Source of the DNA: Tipula vernalis
Lineage: Eukaryota > Arthropoda > Insecta > Diptera > Tipulidae
Length of the DNA: 64,000 bases
Assembly: GCA_958295665.1 (NCBI GenBank)
Contig: OY282560.1
Location: 47,988,333-48,052,332 of the forward strand
Direction of reading: 5' to 3'
This document shows, in pieces, positions 40,143 to 53,805 of this stretch (the first letter of the stretch is position 1; the number at the start of each line of letters is the position of its first letter). Both the position numbers and the translations under genes were made by a program. The notes under the pieces are model-generated. The model had not been told where the DNA came from, searched no databases, and was given only the letters and a program-made list of their open reading frames with translations.

Positions 40143-43100
40143 TATCTCTATCAATAGGTTTCGGGACCTGTAATTGCTGTGACAATTTTCATTTTGATTG
40201 CTCGAGTATTTCTAAACATTTCTTAGAAAATTCAATTTTATTGAAAATTAACTGTGCTATAGCCCACAAGTTTTTGGGCGGCAAAAATCTAAAATAGTCC
40301 GATTACGATGGTTGATATCTCTATCAATAGGCTTCGGGACCTGTAATTGCTGTGACAATTTTCATTTTGATTGCTCGAGTATTTCTAAACATTTCTTAGA
40401 AAATTCAATTTTATTGAAAATTAACTGTGCTATAGCCCACAAGTTTTTGGGCGGCAAAAATCTAAAATGGTCCGATTACGATGGTTGATATCTCTATCAA
40501 TAGGTTTCGGGACCTGTAATTTCTGTGACAATTTTCATTTTCATTGCTCGAGTATTTCTAAACATTTCTTAGAAAATTCAATTTTATTGAAAATTAACTG
40601 TGCTATAGCCCACAATTTTTGAGCGGCAAAAATCTAAAATGGTCCGATTACGATGGTTGATATCTCTATCAATAGGTTTCGGGACCTGTAATTTCTGTGA
40701 CAATTTTCATTTTGATTGCTCGAGTATTTCTAAACATTTCTTAGAAAATTCAATTTTATTGAAAATTAACTGTGCTATAGCCCACAAGTTTTTGGGCGGC
40801 AAAAATCTAAAATGGTCCGATTACGATGGTTGATATCTCTATCAATAGGTTTCGGGACCTGTAATTGCTGTGACAATTTTCATTTTCATTGCTCGAGTAT
40901 TTCTAAACATTTCTTAGAAAATTCAATTTTATTGAAAATTAACTGTGCTATAGCCTACAAGTTTTTGGGCGGCAAACATCTAAAATGGTCCGATTACGAT
41001 GGTTGATATCTCTATCAATAGGTTTCGGGACCTGTAATTGCTGTAACAATTTTCATTTTGATTGCTTGAGTATTTCTAAACATTTCTCAGAAAATTCAAT
41101 TTTATTGAAAATTAACTGTGCTATAGCCCACAAGTTTTTGGGCGGCAAAAATCTAAAATGGTCCGATTACGATGGTTGATACCTCTATCAATAGGTTTCG
41201 TGACCTGTAATTGCTGTGACAATTTTCATTTTGATTGCTCGAGCATTTCTAAACATTTCTCAGAAAATTCAATTTTATTGAAAATTAACTGTGCTATAGC
41301 CCACAAGTTTTTGGGCGGCAAAAATCTAAAATGGTCCGATCACGATGGTTGATATCTCTATCAATAGGTTTCGGGACCTGTAATTGCTGTGACAATTTTC
41401 ATTTTGATTGCTCGAGTATTTCTAAACATTTCTTAGAAAATTCAATTTTATTGAAAATTAACTGTGCTATAGCCCACAAGTTTTTGGGCGGCAAACATCT
41501 AAAATGGTCCGATTACGATGGTTGATATCTCTATCAATAGGTTTCGGGACCTGTAATTGCTGTAACAATTTTCATTTTGATTGCTCGAGTATTTCTAAAC
41601 ATTTCTTAGAAAATTCAATTTTATTGAAAATTAACTGTGCTATAGCCCACAAGTTTTTGGGCGGCAAAAATCTAAAATGGTCCGATTACGATGGTTGATA
41701 TCTCTATCAATAGGTTTCGGGACCTGTAATTGCTGTGACAATTTTCATTTTGATTGCTCGAGTATTTCTAAACATTTCTTAGAAAATTCAATTTTATTGA
41801 AAATTAACTGTGCTATAGCCCACAAGTTTTTGGGCGGCAAAAATCTAAAATGGTTCGATTACGATGGTTGATATCTCTATCAATAGGCTTCGGGACCTGT
41901 AATTGCTGTGACAATTTTCATTTTGATTGCTCGAGTATTTCTAAACATTTCTTAGAAAATTCAATTTTATTGAAAATTACCTGTGCTATAGCCCACAAGT
42001 TTTTGGGCGGCAAAAATCTAAAATGGTCCGATTACGATGGTTGATATCTCTATCAATAGGTTTCGGGACCTGTAATTGCTGTGACAATTTCCATTTTCAT
42101 TGCTCGAGTATTTCTAAACATTTCTTAGAAAATTCAATTTTATTGAAAATTAACTGTGCTATAGCCCACAAGTTTTTGGGCGGCAAAAATCTAAAATGGT
42201 CCGATTACGATGGTTGATATCTCTATCAATAGGTTTCGGGACCTGTAATTGCTGTAACAATTTTCATTTTGATTGCTCGAGTATTTCTAAACATTTCTTA
42301 GAAAATTCAATTTTATTGAAAATTAACTGTGCTATAGCCCACAAGTTTTTGGGCGGCAAAAATCTAAAATGGTCCGATTACGATGGTTGATATCTCTATC
42401 AATAGGTTTCGGGACCTGTAATTGCTGTGACAATTTTCATTTTGATTGCTCGAGTATTTCTAAACATTTCTTAGAAAATTCAATTTTATTGAAAATTAAC
42501 TGTGCTATAGCCCACAAGTTTTTGGGCGGCAAAAATCTAAAATGGTCCGATTACGATGGTTGATATCTCTATCAATAGGCTTCGGGACCTGTAATTGCTG
42601 TGACAATTTTCATTTTGATTGCTCGAGTATTTCTAAACATTTCTTAGAAAATTCAATTTTATTGAAAATTAACTGTGCTATAGCCCACAAGTTTTTGGGC
42701 GGCAAAAATCTAAAATGGTCCGATTACGATGGTTGATATCTCTATCAATAGGTTTCGGGACCTGTAATTGCTGTGACAATTTTCATTTTGATTGCTCGAG
42801 TATTTCTAAACATTTCTTAGAAAATTCAATTTTATTGAAAATTAACTGTGCTATAGCCCACAATTTTTGGGCGGCAAAAATCTAAAATGGTCCGATTACG
42901 ATTGTTGATATCTCTATCAATAGGTTTCGGGACCTGTAATTTCTGTGACAATTTTCATTTTCATTGCTCGAGTATTTCTAAACATTTCTTAGAAAATTCA
43001 ATTTTATTGAAAATTAACTGTGCTATAGCCCACAAGTTTTTGGGCGGCAAAAATCTAAAATGGTCCGATTACGATGGTTGATACCTCTATCAATAGGTTT

Positions 43101-43405
43101 CGTGACCTGTAATTGCTGTGACAATTTTCATTTTGATTGCTCGAGTATTTCTAAACATTTCTCAGAAAATTCAATTTTATTGAAAATTAACTGTGCTATA
43201 GCCCACAAGTTTTTGGGCGGCAAAAATCTAAAATGATCCGATCACGATGGTTGATATCTCTATCAATAGGTTTCGGGACCTGTAATTGCTGTGACAATTT
43301 TCATTTTCATTGCTCGAGTATTTCTAAACATTTCTTAGAAAATTCAATTTTATTGAAAATTAACTGTGCTATAGCCCACAAGTTTTTGGGCGGCAAACAT
43401 CTAAA

Positions 43406-44464
43406 ATGGTCCGATTACGATGGTTGATATCTCTATCAATAGGTTTCGGGACCTGTAATTGCTGTAACAATTTTCATTTTGATTGCTCGAGTATTTCTAA
43501 ACATTTCTCAGAAAATTCAATTTTATTGAAAATTAACTGTGCTATAGCCCACAAGTTTTTGGGCGGCAAAAATCTAAAATGGTCCGATTACGATAGTTGA
43601 TACCTCTATCAATAGGTTTCGGGACCTGTAATTGCTGTGACAATTTTTTTTTTGATTGCTCGAGTATTTCTAAACATTTCTTAGAAAATTCAATTTTATT
43701 GAAAATTAACTGTGCTATAGCCCACAAGTTTTTGGGCGGCAAAAATCTAAAATGGTCCGATCACGATGGTTGATATCTCTATCAATAGGTTTCGGGACCT
43801 GTAATTGCTGTGACAATTTTCATTTTCATTGCTCGAGTATTTCTAAACATTTCTTAGAAAATTCAATTTTATTGAAAATTAACTGTGCTTATAGCCCACA
43901 AGTTTTTGGGCGGCAAACATCTAAAATGGTCCGATTACGATGGTTGATATCTCTATCAATAGGTTTCGGGACCTGGAATTGCTGTAACAATTTTCATTTT
44001 GATTGCTCGAGTATTTCTAAACATTTCTCAGAAAATTCAATTTTATTGAAAATTAACTGTGCTATAGCCCACAATTTTTGGGCGGCAAAAATCTAAAATG
44101 GTCCGATTACGATGGTTGATATCTCTATCAATAGGTTTCGGGACCTGTAATTGCTGTGACAATTTTCATTTTGATTGCTCGAGTATTTCTAAACATTTCT
44201 TAGAAAATTCAATTTTATTGAAAATTAACTGTGCTATAGCCCACAATTTTTGGGCGGCAAAAATCTAAAATGGTCCGATTACGATTGTTGATATCTCTAT
44301 CAATAGGTTTCGGGACCTGTAATTTCTGTGACAATTTTCATTTTCATTGCTCGATTATTTCTAAACATTTCTTAGAAAATTCAATTTTATTGAAAATTAA
44401 CTGTGCTATAGCCCACAAGTTTTTGGGCGGCAAAAATCTAAAATGGTCCGATTACGATGGTTGA
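43406..44464. repeat. Satellite segment duplicated, copy 2 (two monomers shorter)
   Basis: This matches 38738-39083 plus 39430-40142, with the two intervening monomers of copy 1 missing. Rare indel and substitution markers are conserved between the copies, so the segments share descent and did not converge. The 346-bp difference is exactly two monomers, as expected of slippage or unequal exchange in register. Confidence 0.8.
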
Positions 44465-46016
44465 TATCTCTATCAATAGGTTTCGGGACCTGTAATTGCT
44501 GTGACAATTTTCATTTTGATTGCTCGAGTATTTCTAAACATTTCTTAGAAAATTCAATTTTATTGAAAATTAACTGTGCTATAGCCCACAAGTTTTTGGG
44601 CGGCAAACATCTAAAATGGTCCGATTACGATGGTTGATATCTCTATCAATAGGTTTCGGGACCTGTAATTGCTGTAACAATTTTCATTTTGATTGCTCGA
44701 GTATTTCTAAACATTTCTCAGAAAATTCAATTTTATTGAAAATTAACTGTGCTATAGCCCACAAGTTTTTGGGCGGCAAAAATCTAAAATGGTCCGATCA
44801 CGATGGTTGATATCTCTATCAATAGGTTTCGGGACCTGTAATTGCTGTGACAATTTTCATTTTGATTGCTCGAGTATTTCTAAACATTTCTTAGAAAATT
44901 CAATTTTATTGAAAATTAACTGTGCTATAGCCCACAAGTTTTTGGGCGGCAAACATCTAAAATGGTCCGATTACGATGGTTGATATCTCTATCAATAGGT
45001 TTCGGGACCTGTAATTGCTGTGACAATTTTCATTTTGATTGCTCGAGTATTTCTAAACATTTCTTAGAAAATTCAATTTTATTGAAAATTAACTGTGCTA
45101 TAGCCCACAAGTTTTTGGGCGGCAAAAATCTAAAATGGTCCGATTACGATGGTTGATATCTCTATCAATAGGTTTCGGGACCTGTAATTGCTGTGACAAT
45201 TTTCATTTTGATTGCTCGAGTATTTCTAAACATTTCTTAGAAAATTCAATTTTATTGAAAATTAACTGTGCTATAGCCCACAAGTTTTTGGGCGGCAAAC
45301 ATCTAAAATGGTCCGATTACGATGGTTGATACCTCTATCAATAGGTTTCGTGACCTGTAATTGCTGTGACAATTTTCATTTTGATTGCTCGAGTATTTCT
45401 AAACATTTCTTAGAAAATTCAATTTTATTGAAAATTAACTGTGCTATAGCCCACAAGTTTTTGGGCGGCAAACATCTAAAATGGTCCGATTACGATGGTT
45501 GATACCTCTATCAATAGGTTTCGTGACCTGTAATTGCTGTGACAATTTTCATTTTGATTGCTCGAGTATTTCTAAACATTTCTCAGAAAATTCAATTTTA
45601 TTGAAAATTAACTGTGCTATAGCCCACAAGTTTTTGGGCGGCAAAAATCTAAAATGGTCCGATCACGATGGTTGATATCTCTATCAATAGGTTTCGGGAC
45701 CTGTAATTGCTGTGACAATTTTCATTTTGATTGCTCGAGTATTTCTAAACATTTCTTAGAAAATTCAATTTTATTGAAAATTAACTGTGCTATAGCCCAC
45801 AAGTTTTTGGGCGGCAAACATCTAAAATGGTCCGATTACGATGGTTGATATCTCTATCAATAGGTTTCGGGACCTGTAATTGCTGTGACAATTTTCATTT
45901 TGATTGCTCGAGTATTTCTAAACATTTCTTAGAAAATTCAATTTTATTGAAAATTAACTGTGCTAGCCCACAAGTTTTTGGGCGGCAAAAATCTAAAATG
46001 GTCCGATTACGATGGT

Positions 46017-47403
46017 TGATATCTCTATCAATAGGTTTCGGGAGCTGTAATTGCTGTGACAATTTTCATTTTGATTGCTCGATTATTTCTAAACATTTCT
46101 TAGAAAATTCAATTTTATTGAAAATTAACTGTGCTATAGCCCACAAGTTTTTGGGCGGCAAAAATCTAAAATGGTCCGATTACGATGGTTAATATCTCTA
46201 TCAATAGGTTTCGGTACCTGTAATTGCTGTGACAATTTTCATTTTGATTGCTCGATTATTTCTAAACATTTCTTAGAAAATTCAATTTTATTGAAAATTA
46301 ACTGTGCTATAGCCCACAAGTTTTTGGGCGGCAAAAATCTAAAATGGTCCGATTACGATGCTTGATACCTCTATCATTAGGTTTCGGGAGCTGTAATTGC
46401 TGTGACAATTTTTATTTTGATTGCTCGATTATTTCTAAACATTTCTTAGAAAATTCAATTTTATTGAAAATTAACTGTGCTATAGCCCACAAGTTTTTGG
46501 GCGGCAAAAATCTAAAATGGTCCGATTACGATGGTTGAAACCTCTATCAATAGGTTTCGGGACCTGTAATTGCTGTGACAATTTTCATTTTGATTGCTCG
46601 ATTATTTCTAAACATTTCTTAGAAAATTCAATTTTATTGAAAATTAATTGTGCTATAGCCCACAAGTTTTTGGGCGGCAAAAATCTAAAATGGTCCGATT
46701 ACGATGCTTGATACCTCTATCATTAGGTTTCGGGAGCTGTAATTGCTGTGACAATTTTCATTTTGATTGCTCGATTATTTCTAAACATTTCTTAGAAAAT
46801 TCAATTTTATTGAAAATTAACTGTGCTATAGCCCACAAGTTTTTGGGCGGCAAAAATCTAAAATGGTCCGATTACGATGGTTGATACCTCTATCAATAGG
46901 TTTCGGGAGCTGTAATTGCTGTGACAATTTTCATTTTGATTGCTCGATTATTTCTAAACATTTCTTAGAAAATTCAATTTTATTGAAAATTAACTGTGCT
47001 ATAGCCCACAAGTTTTTGGGCGGCAAAAATCTAAAATGGTCCGATTACGATGGTTGATACTTCTATCAATAGGTTTCGGGAGCTGTAATTGCTGTGACAA
47101 TTTTCATTTTGATTGCTCGATTATTTCTAAACATTTCTTAGAAAATTCAATTTTATTGAAAATTAACTGTGCTATAGCCCACAAGTTTTTGGGCGGCAAA
47201 AATCTAAAATGGTCCGATTACGATGGTTGATACCTCTATCAATAGGTTTCGGGAGCTGTAATTGCTGTGACAATTTTCATTTTGATTGCTCGATTATTTC
47301 TAAACATTTCTTAGAAAATTCAATTTTATTGAAAATTAACTGTGCTATAGCCCACAAGTTTTTGGGCGGCAAAAATCTAAAATGGTCCGATTACGATGGT
47401 TGA
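46017..47403. repeat. Satellite subfamily block with GGGAGCTG and GCTCGATT
   Basis: These monomers carry GGGAGCTGTAAT in place of GGGACCTGTAAT, and GCTCGATTATT in place of GCTCGAGTATT. A two-monomer unit marked by GATGCTTGATACC and TATCATTAG occurs at 46344 and again at 46690. The same subfamily reappears only at 52917-53645, close to the right boundary of the array. Confidence 0.8.
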
Positions 47404-50400
47404 TACCTCTATCAATAGGTTTCGGGACCTGTAATTGCTGTGACAATTTTCATTTTGATTGTTAGAGTATTTCTAAACATTTCTTAGAAAATTCAATTTT
47501 ATTGAAAATTAACTGTGCTATAGCCCACAAGTTTTTGGACGGCAAAAATCTAAAATGGTCCGATTACGATGGTAGATATCTCTATCAATAGGTTTCGGGA
47601 CCTGTAATTGCTGTGACGATTTTCATTTTCATTGCTCAAATATTTCTAAACATTTCTTAGAAAATTCAATTTTATTGAAAATTAACTGTGCTATAGCCCA
47701 CAAATTTTTGGGCGGCAAAAATCTAAAATGGCCCGATTACGATGGTTGATATCTCTATCAATAGGTTTCGGGACCTGTAATTGCTGTGACAATTTTCATT
47801 TTGATTGCTCGAGTATTTCTAAACATTTCTTAGAAAATTCAATTGTATTGAAAATTAACTGTGCTATAGCCCACAAGTTTTTGGGCGGCAAAAATCTAAA
47901 ATGGTCCGATTACGATGGTTGATATCTCTATCAATAGGTTTCGGGACCTGTAATTGCTGTGACAATTTTAATTTTGATTGCTCGAGTATTTCTAAACATT
48001 TCTCAGAAAATTCAATTTTATTGAAAATTAACTGTGCTATAGCCCACAAGTTTTTGGGCGGCAAAAATCTAAAATGGTCCGATTACGATGGTTGATATCT
48101 CTATCAATAGGTTTCGGGACCTGTAATTGCTGTGAAAATTTTCATTTTGATTGCTCGAGTATTTCTAAACATTTCTTAGAAAATTCAATTTTATTGAAAA
48201 TTAACTGTGCTATAGCCCACAAGTTTTTGGGCGGGAAAAATCCAAAATGGTCCGATTACGATGGTTGATACCTCTATCAATAGGTTTCGGGACCTGTAAT
48301 TGCTGTGAAAATTTTCATTTTGATTGCTCGAGTATTTCTAAACATTTCTTAGAAAATTCAATTTTATTGAAAATTAACTGTGCTATAGCCCACAAGTTTT
48401 TTGGCGGCAAAATTCTAAAATGGTCCGATTACGATAGTTAATATCTCTATCAATAGGTTTCGGGACCTGTAATTGCTGTGACAATTTTCATTTTGATTGC
48501 TCGAGTATTTCTAAACATTTCTTAGAAAATTCAATTTTATTGAAAATTAACTGTGCTACAGCCCACAAGTTTTTGGGCGGCAAAAATCTAAAATGGTCCG
48601 ATTACGATGGTTGATACCTCTACCAATAGGTTTCGGGACCTGTAATTGCTGTGACAATTTTCATTTTGATTGCTCGAGTATTTCTAAACATTTCTTAGAA
48701 AATTCAATTTTATTGAAAATTAACTGTGCTATAGCCCACAAGTTTTTGGGCGGCAAAAATCTAAAATGGTCCGATTACGATGGTTGATACCTCTATCAAT
48801 AGGTTTCGGGACCTGTAATTGCTGTGACAATTTTCATTTTGATTGCTCGAGTATTTCTAAACATTTCTTAGAAAATTCAATTTTATTGAAAATTAACTGT
48901 GCTATAGCCCACAATTTTTGGGCGGCAAAAATCTAAAATGGTCCGATTACGATTGTTGATATCTCTATCAATAGGTTTCGGGACCTGTAATTGCTGTGAC
49001 AATTTTCATTTTGATTGCTCGAGTATTTCTAAACATTTCTTAGAAAATTCAATTTTATTGAAAATTAACTGTGCTATAGCCCACAAGTTTTTGGGCGGCA
49101 AAAATCTAAAATGGTCCGATTACGATGGTTGATATCTCTATCAATAGGCTTCGGGACCTGTAATTGCTGTGACAATTTTCATTTTGATTGCTCGAGTATT
49201 TCTAAACATTTCTTAGAAAATTCAATTTTATTGAAAATTAACTGTGCTATAGCCCACAAGTTTTTGGGCGGCAAAAATCTAAAATGGTCCGATTACGATG
49301 GTTGATATCTCTATCAATAGGTTTCGGGACCTGTAATTGCTGTGACAATTTTCATTTTGATTGCTCGAGTATTTCTAAACATTTCTTAGAAAATTCAATT
49401 TTATTGAAAATTAACTGTGCTATAGCCCACAAGTTTTTGGGCGGCAAAAATCTAAAATGGTCCGATTACGATGGTTGATACCTCTATCAATAGGTTTCGG
49501 GACCTGTAATTGCTGTGACAATTTTCATTTTGATTGCTCAATTATTTCTAAACATTTCTTAGAAAATTCAATTTTATTGAAAATTAACTGTGCTATAGCC
49601 CACAAGTTTTTGGGCGGCAAAAATCTAAAATGGTCCGATTACGATGGTTGATACCTCTATCAATAGGTTTCGTGACCTGTAATTGCTGTGACAATTTTCA
49701 TTTTGATTGCTCGAGTATTTCTAAACATTTCTCAGAAAATTCAATTTTATTGAAAATTAACTGTGCTATAGCCCACAAGTTTTTGGGCGGCAAAAATCTA
49801 AAATGGTCCGATTACGATGGTTGATACCTCTATCAATAGGTTTCGGGACCTGTAATTGCTGTGACAATTTTCATTTTGATTGCTCGAGTATTTCTAAACA
49901 TTTCTTAGAAAATTCAATTTTATTGAAAATTAACTGTGCTATAGCCCACAAGTTTTTGGGTGGCAAAAATCTAAAATGGTCCGATTACGATGGTTGATAT
50001 CTCTATCAATAGGCTTCGGGACCTGTAATTGCTGTGACAATTTTCATTTTGATTGCTCGAGTATTTCTAAACATTTCTTAGAAAATTCAATTTTATTGAA
50101 AATTAACTGTGCTATAGCCCACAAGTTTTTGGGCGGCAAAAATCTAAAATGGTCCGATTACGATGGTTGATACCTCTATCAATAGGTTTCGGGACCTGTA
50201 ATTGCTGTGACAATTTTCATTTTGCTTGCTCGATTATTTCTAAACATTTCTTAGAAAATTCAATTTTATTGAAAATTAACTGTGCTATAGCCCACAAGTT
50301 TTTGGGCGGCAAAAATCTAAAATGGTCCGATTACGATGGTTGATACCTCTATCAATAGGTTTCGGGACCTGTAATTGCTGTGACAATTTTCATTTTGATT

Positions 50401-50667
50401 GCTCGAGTATTTCTAAACATTTCTTAGAAAATTCAATTTTATTGAAAATTAACTGTGCTATAGCCCACAAGTTTTTGGGCGGCAAAAATCTAAAATGGTC
50501 CGATTACGATGGTTGATATCTCTATCAATAGGTTTCGGGACCTGTAATTGCTGTGACAATTTTCATTTTGATTGCTCGAGTATTTCTAAACATTTCTTAG
50601 AAAATTCAATTTTATTGAAAATTAACTGTGCTATAGCCCACAAGTTTTTGGGCGGCAAAAATCTAAA

Positions 50668-52419
50668 ATGGTCCGATTACGATGGTTGATATCTCTATCA
50701 ATAGGTTTCGGGACCTGTAATTGCTGTGAAAATTTTCATTTTGATTGCTCGAGTATTTCTAAACATTTCTTAGAAAATTCACTTTTATTGAAAATTAACT
50801 GTGCTATAGCCCACAAGTTTTTGGGCGGGAAAAATCCAAAATGGTCCGATTACGATGGTTGATACCTCTATCAATAGGTTTCGGGACCTGTAATTGCTGT
50901 GAAAATTTTCATTTTGATTGCTCGAGTATTTCTAAACATTTCTTAGAAAATTCAATTTTATTGAAAATTAACTGTGCTATAGCCCACAAGTTTTTGGGCG
51001 GCAAAAATCTAAAATGGTCCGATTACGATGGTTGATACCTCTATCAATAGGTTTCGGGCCCTGTAATTGCTGTGAAAATTTTCATTTTGATTGCTCGAGT
51101 ATTTCTAAACATTTCTTAGAAAATTCAATTTTATTGAAAATTAACTGTGCTATAGCCCACAAGTTTTTGGGCGGCAAAAATCTAAAATGGTCCGATTACG
51201 ATAGTTAATATCTCTATCAATAGGTTTCGGGACCTGTAATTGCTGTGACAATTTTCATTTTGATTGCTCGAGTATTTCTAAACATTTCTTAGAAAATTCA
51301 ATTTTATTGAAAATTAACTGTGCTACAGCCCACAAGTTTTTGGGCGGCAAAAATCTAAAATGGTCCGATTACGATAGTTAATATCTCTATCAATAGGTTT
51401 CGGGACCTGTAATTGCTGTGACAATTTTCATTTTGATTGCTCGAGTATTTCTAAACATTTCTTAGAAAATTCAATTTTATTGAAAATTAACTGTGCTACA
51501 GCCCACAAGTTTTTGGGCGGCAAAAATCTAAAATGGTCCGATTACGATGGTTGATACCTCTATCAATAGGTTTCGGGACCTGTAATTGCTGTGACAATTT
51601 TTATTTTGCTTGCTCAATTATTTCTAAACATTTCTTAGAAAATTCAATTGTATTGAAAATTAACTGTGCTATAGCCCACAAGTTTTTGGGCGGCAAAAAT
51701 CTAAAATGGTCCGATTACGATGGTTGATATCTCTATCAATAGGTTTCGGGACCTGTAATTGCTGTGACAATTTTCATTTTGATTGCTCGAGTATTTCTAA
51801 ACATTTCTTAGAAAATTCAATTTTATTGAAAATTAACTGTGCTATAGCCCACAAGTTTTTGGGCGGCAAAAATCTAAAATGGTCCGATTACGATGGTTGA
51901 TATCTCTATCAATAGGTTTCGGGACCTGTAATTGCTGTGAAAATTTTCATTTTGATTGCTCGAGTATTTCTAAACATTTCTTAGAAAATTCAATTTTATT
52001 GAAAATTAACTGTGCTATAGCCCACAAGTTTTTGGGCGGGAAAAATCCAAAATGGTCCGATTACGATGGTTGATACCTCTATCAATAGGTTTCGGGACCT
52101 GTAATTGCTGTGAAAATTTTCATTTTGATTGCTCGAGTATTTCTAAACATTTCTTAGAAAATTCAATTTTATTGAAAATTAACTGTGCTATAGCCCACAA
52201 GTTTTTGGGCGGCAAAAATCTAAAATGGTCCGATTACGATGGTTGATACCTCTATCAATAGGTTTCGGGCCCTGTAATTGCTGTGAAAATTTTCATTTTG
52301 ATTGCTCGAGTATTTCTAAACATTTCTTAGAAAATTCAATTTTATTGAAAATTAACTGTGCTATAGCCCACAAGTTTTTGGGCGGCAAAAATCTAAAATG
52401 GTCCGATTACGATGGTTGA
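50668..52419. repeat. Seven-monomer (1211-bp) satellite duplication
   Basis: A triplet of monomers with TGTGAAAATTT, the first ending in GCGGGAAAAATCC and the third carrying GGGCCCTG, occurs at 50668-51208 and again at 51879-52419, exactly 1211 bp (seven monomers) apart. A related older pair lies at 48074-48441. Monomers with GTGCTACAGCCC lie between and around the copies. Confidence 0.8.
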
Positions 52420-52740
52420 TACCTCTATCAATAGGTTTCGGGACCTGTAATTGCTGTGACAATTTTCATTTTGATTGCTCGAGTATTTCTAAACATTTCT
52501 TAGAAAATTCAATTTTATTGAAAATTAACTGTGCTACAGCCCACAAGTTTTTGGGCGGCAAAAATCTAAAATGGTCCGATTACGATGGTTGATACCTCTA
52601 TCAATAGGTTTCGGGACCTGTAATTGCTGTGACAATTTTCATTTTGATTGCTCGAGTATTTCTAAACATTTCTTAGATAACTCAATTTTATTGAAAATTA
52701 ACTGTGCTATAGCCCACAAGTTTTTGGGCGGCAAAAATCT

Positions 52741-53805
52741 AAAATGGTCCGATTATGATGGTTGATACCTCTATCAATAGGTTTCGGGACCTGTAATTGT
52801 TGTGAAAATTTTCATTTTGATTGATCGGTTATTTCTAAACATTTCTTAGATAACTCAATTTTATTGAAAATTAACTGTGCTATAGCCCACAAGTTTTTGA
52901 GCGGCAAATATCTAAAATGGTCCGATTGCGATGGTTGATACCTCTATCAATAGGTTTCGGGAGCTGTAATTGCTGTGACAATTTTCATTTTGATTGCTTG
53001 ATTATTTCTAAACATTTCTTAGAAAATTCAATTTTATTGAAAATTAACTGGGCTATAGCCCACAAGTTTTTGAGCGGCAAAAATCTAAAATGGTCCGATT
53101 ATGATGGTTGATACCTCTATCAATAGGTTTCGGGAGCTGTAATTGCTGTGAAAATTTTCATTTTGATTGCTTGGTTATTTCTAAACATTTCTTAGAAAAT
53201 TCAATTTTAGTGAAAAATACCCGTGCTATAGCCCACAAGTTTTTTAACGGCAAAAATCTAAAATGGTCCGATTACGATGGTTGATACCTCTATCAATATG
53301 TTTCGGGAGCTGTAATTGCTGTGACAATTTTCATTTTGATTGCTCGATTATTTCTAAACATTTCTTAGAAAATTCATTTTTATTGAAAATTAACTGTGCT
53401 ATAGCCCACAAGTTTTTGGGCGGCAAAAATCTAAAATGGTCCGATTACGATGGTTGATACCTCTATCAATAGGTTTCGGGAGCTGTAATTGCTGTGACAA
53501 TTTTCATTTTGATTGCTCGATTATTTCTAAACATTTCTTAGAAAATTCAATTTTATTGAAAATTAACTGTGCTATAGCCCACAAGTTTTTGGGCGGCAAA
53601 AATCTAAAATGGTCCGATTACGATGGTTCATACCTCTATCAATAGGTTTCGGGACCTGTAATTACTGTGTCAATTTTCATTTTGATTGCTCGATTATTTC
53701 TAAACTTTTCTTAGAAAATTCAATTTTATTGAAAATTAACTGTGCTATAGCCCACAAGTTTTTGGGCGGCAAAAATCTAAAATGGTTCGATAACGATGGC
53801 TGATA
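52741..53805. repeat. Diverged terminal monomers at the right edge of the satellite
   Basis: The last six monomers carry many more private changes than the interior. Examples are TTGATCGGTTATT, TTTTTGAGCGGC, TTTAGTGAAAAATACCCG, AAGTTTTTTAACGG and TTACTGTGTCAATT. The final monomer starts at 53782 and satellite homology fades by about 53805 (CTGATATAC). The gradient is seen in sequence. Reduced homogenisation at array edges is the usual explanation. Confidence 0.85.

Larger units (their letters stand above)
1..53805. repeat. ~173-bp satellite DNA array, ~311 head-to-tail monomers
   Basis: The monomer is AT-rich and recurs every 173 bp, with a 172-bp subtype lacking one base in CACAAGTTTTTGGG. 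All copies have the same orientation. Position 1 lies at monomer base 35 if the monomer is numbered from ATGGTCCG (first complete copy at 140), so the array continues left of the window. Most copies differ at about a dozen recurring diagnostic sites, for example bases 11 (T/C), 17 (G/T), 25 (T/C), 44 (G/T), 56 (G/T), 61 (G/A), 76 (G/C), 97 (C/T), 104 (T/C) and 166 (A/C). Every monomer has an XhoI-type CTCGAG (81-86) unless mutated. Dyads are TTGATA/TATCAA (19-34), TTTCTAA/TTAGAAA (89-109), TTCAAT/ATTGAA (111-125) and GCCCA/TGGGC (142-159), plus the palindrome GCTATAGC (136-143). Size and organisation fit a centromeric or pericentromeric satellite, but location is inference. I do not recognise the family. 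Confidence 0.98.

Noticed and set aside
140..53803. A 64-codon open frame (MVRLRW... to ...SDYDG) in nearly every satellite monomer, overlapping the next by 22 nt
   Set aside because: The common monomer variants almost all change the amino acid (G/V, C/F, D/H, H/Y, L/S, S/P, N/H), so there is no sign of protein selection. The frame stays open because monomers are homogenised copies. Successive frames shift because 173 is not a multiple of 3.
1..53805. CRISPR array or protein tandem-repeat gene
   Set aside because: There are no unique spacers between repeats, the period is 173 bp, stops occur in all frames over two monomers, and the context is eukaryotic.
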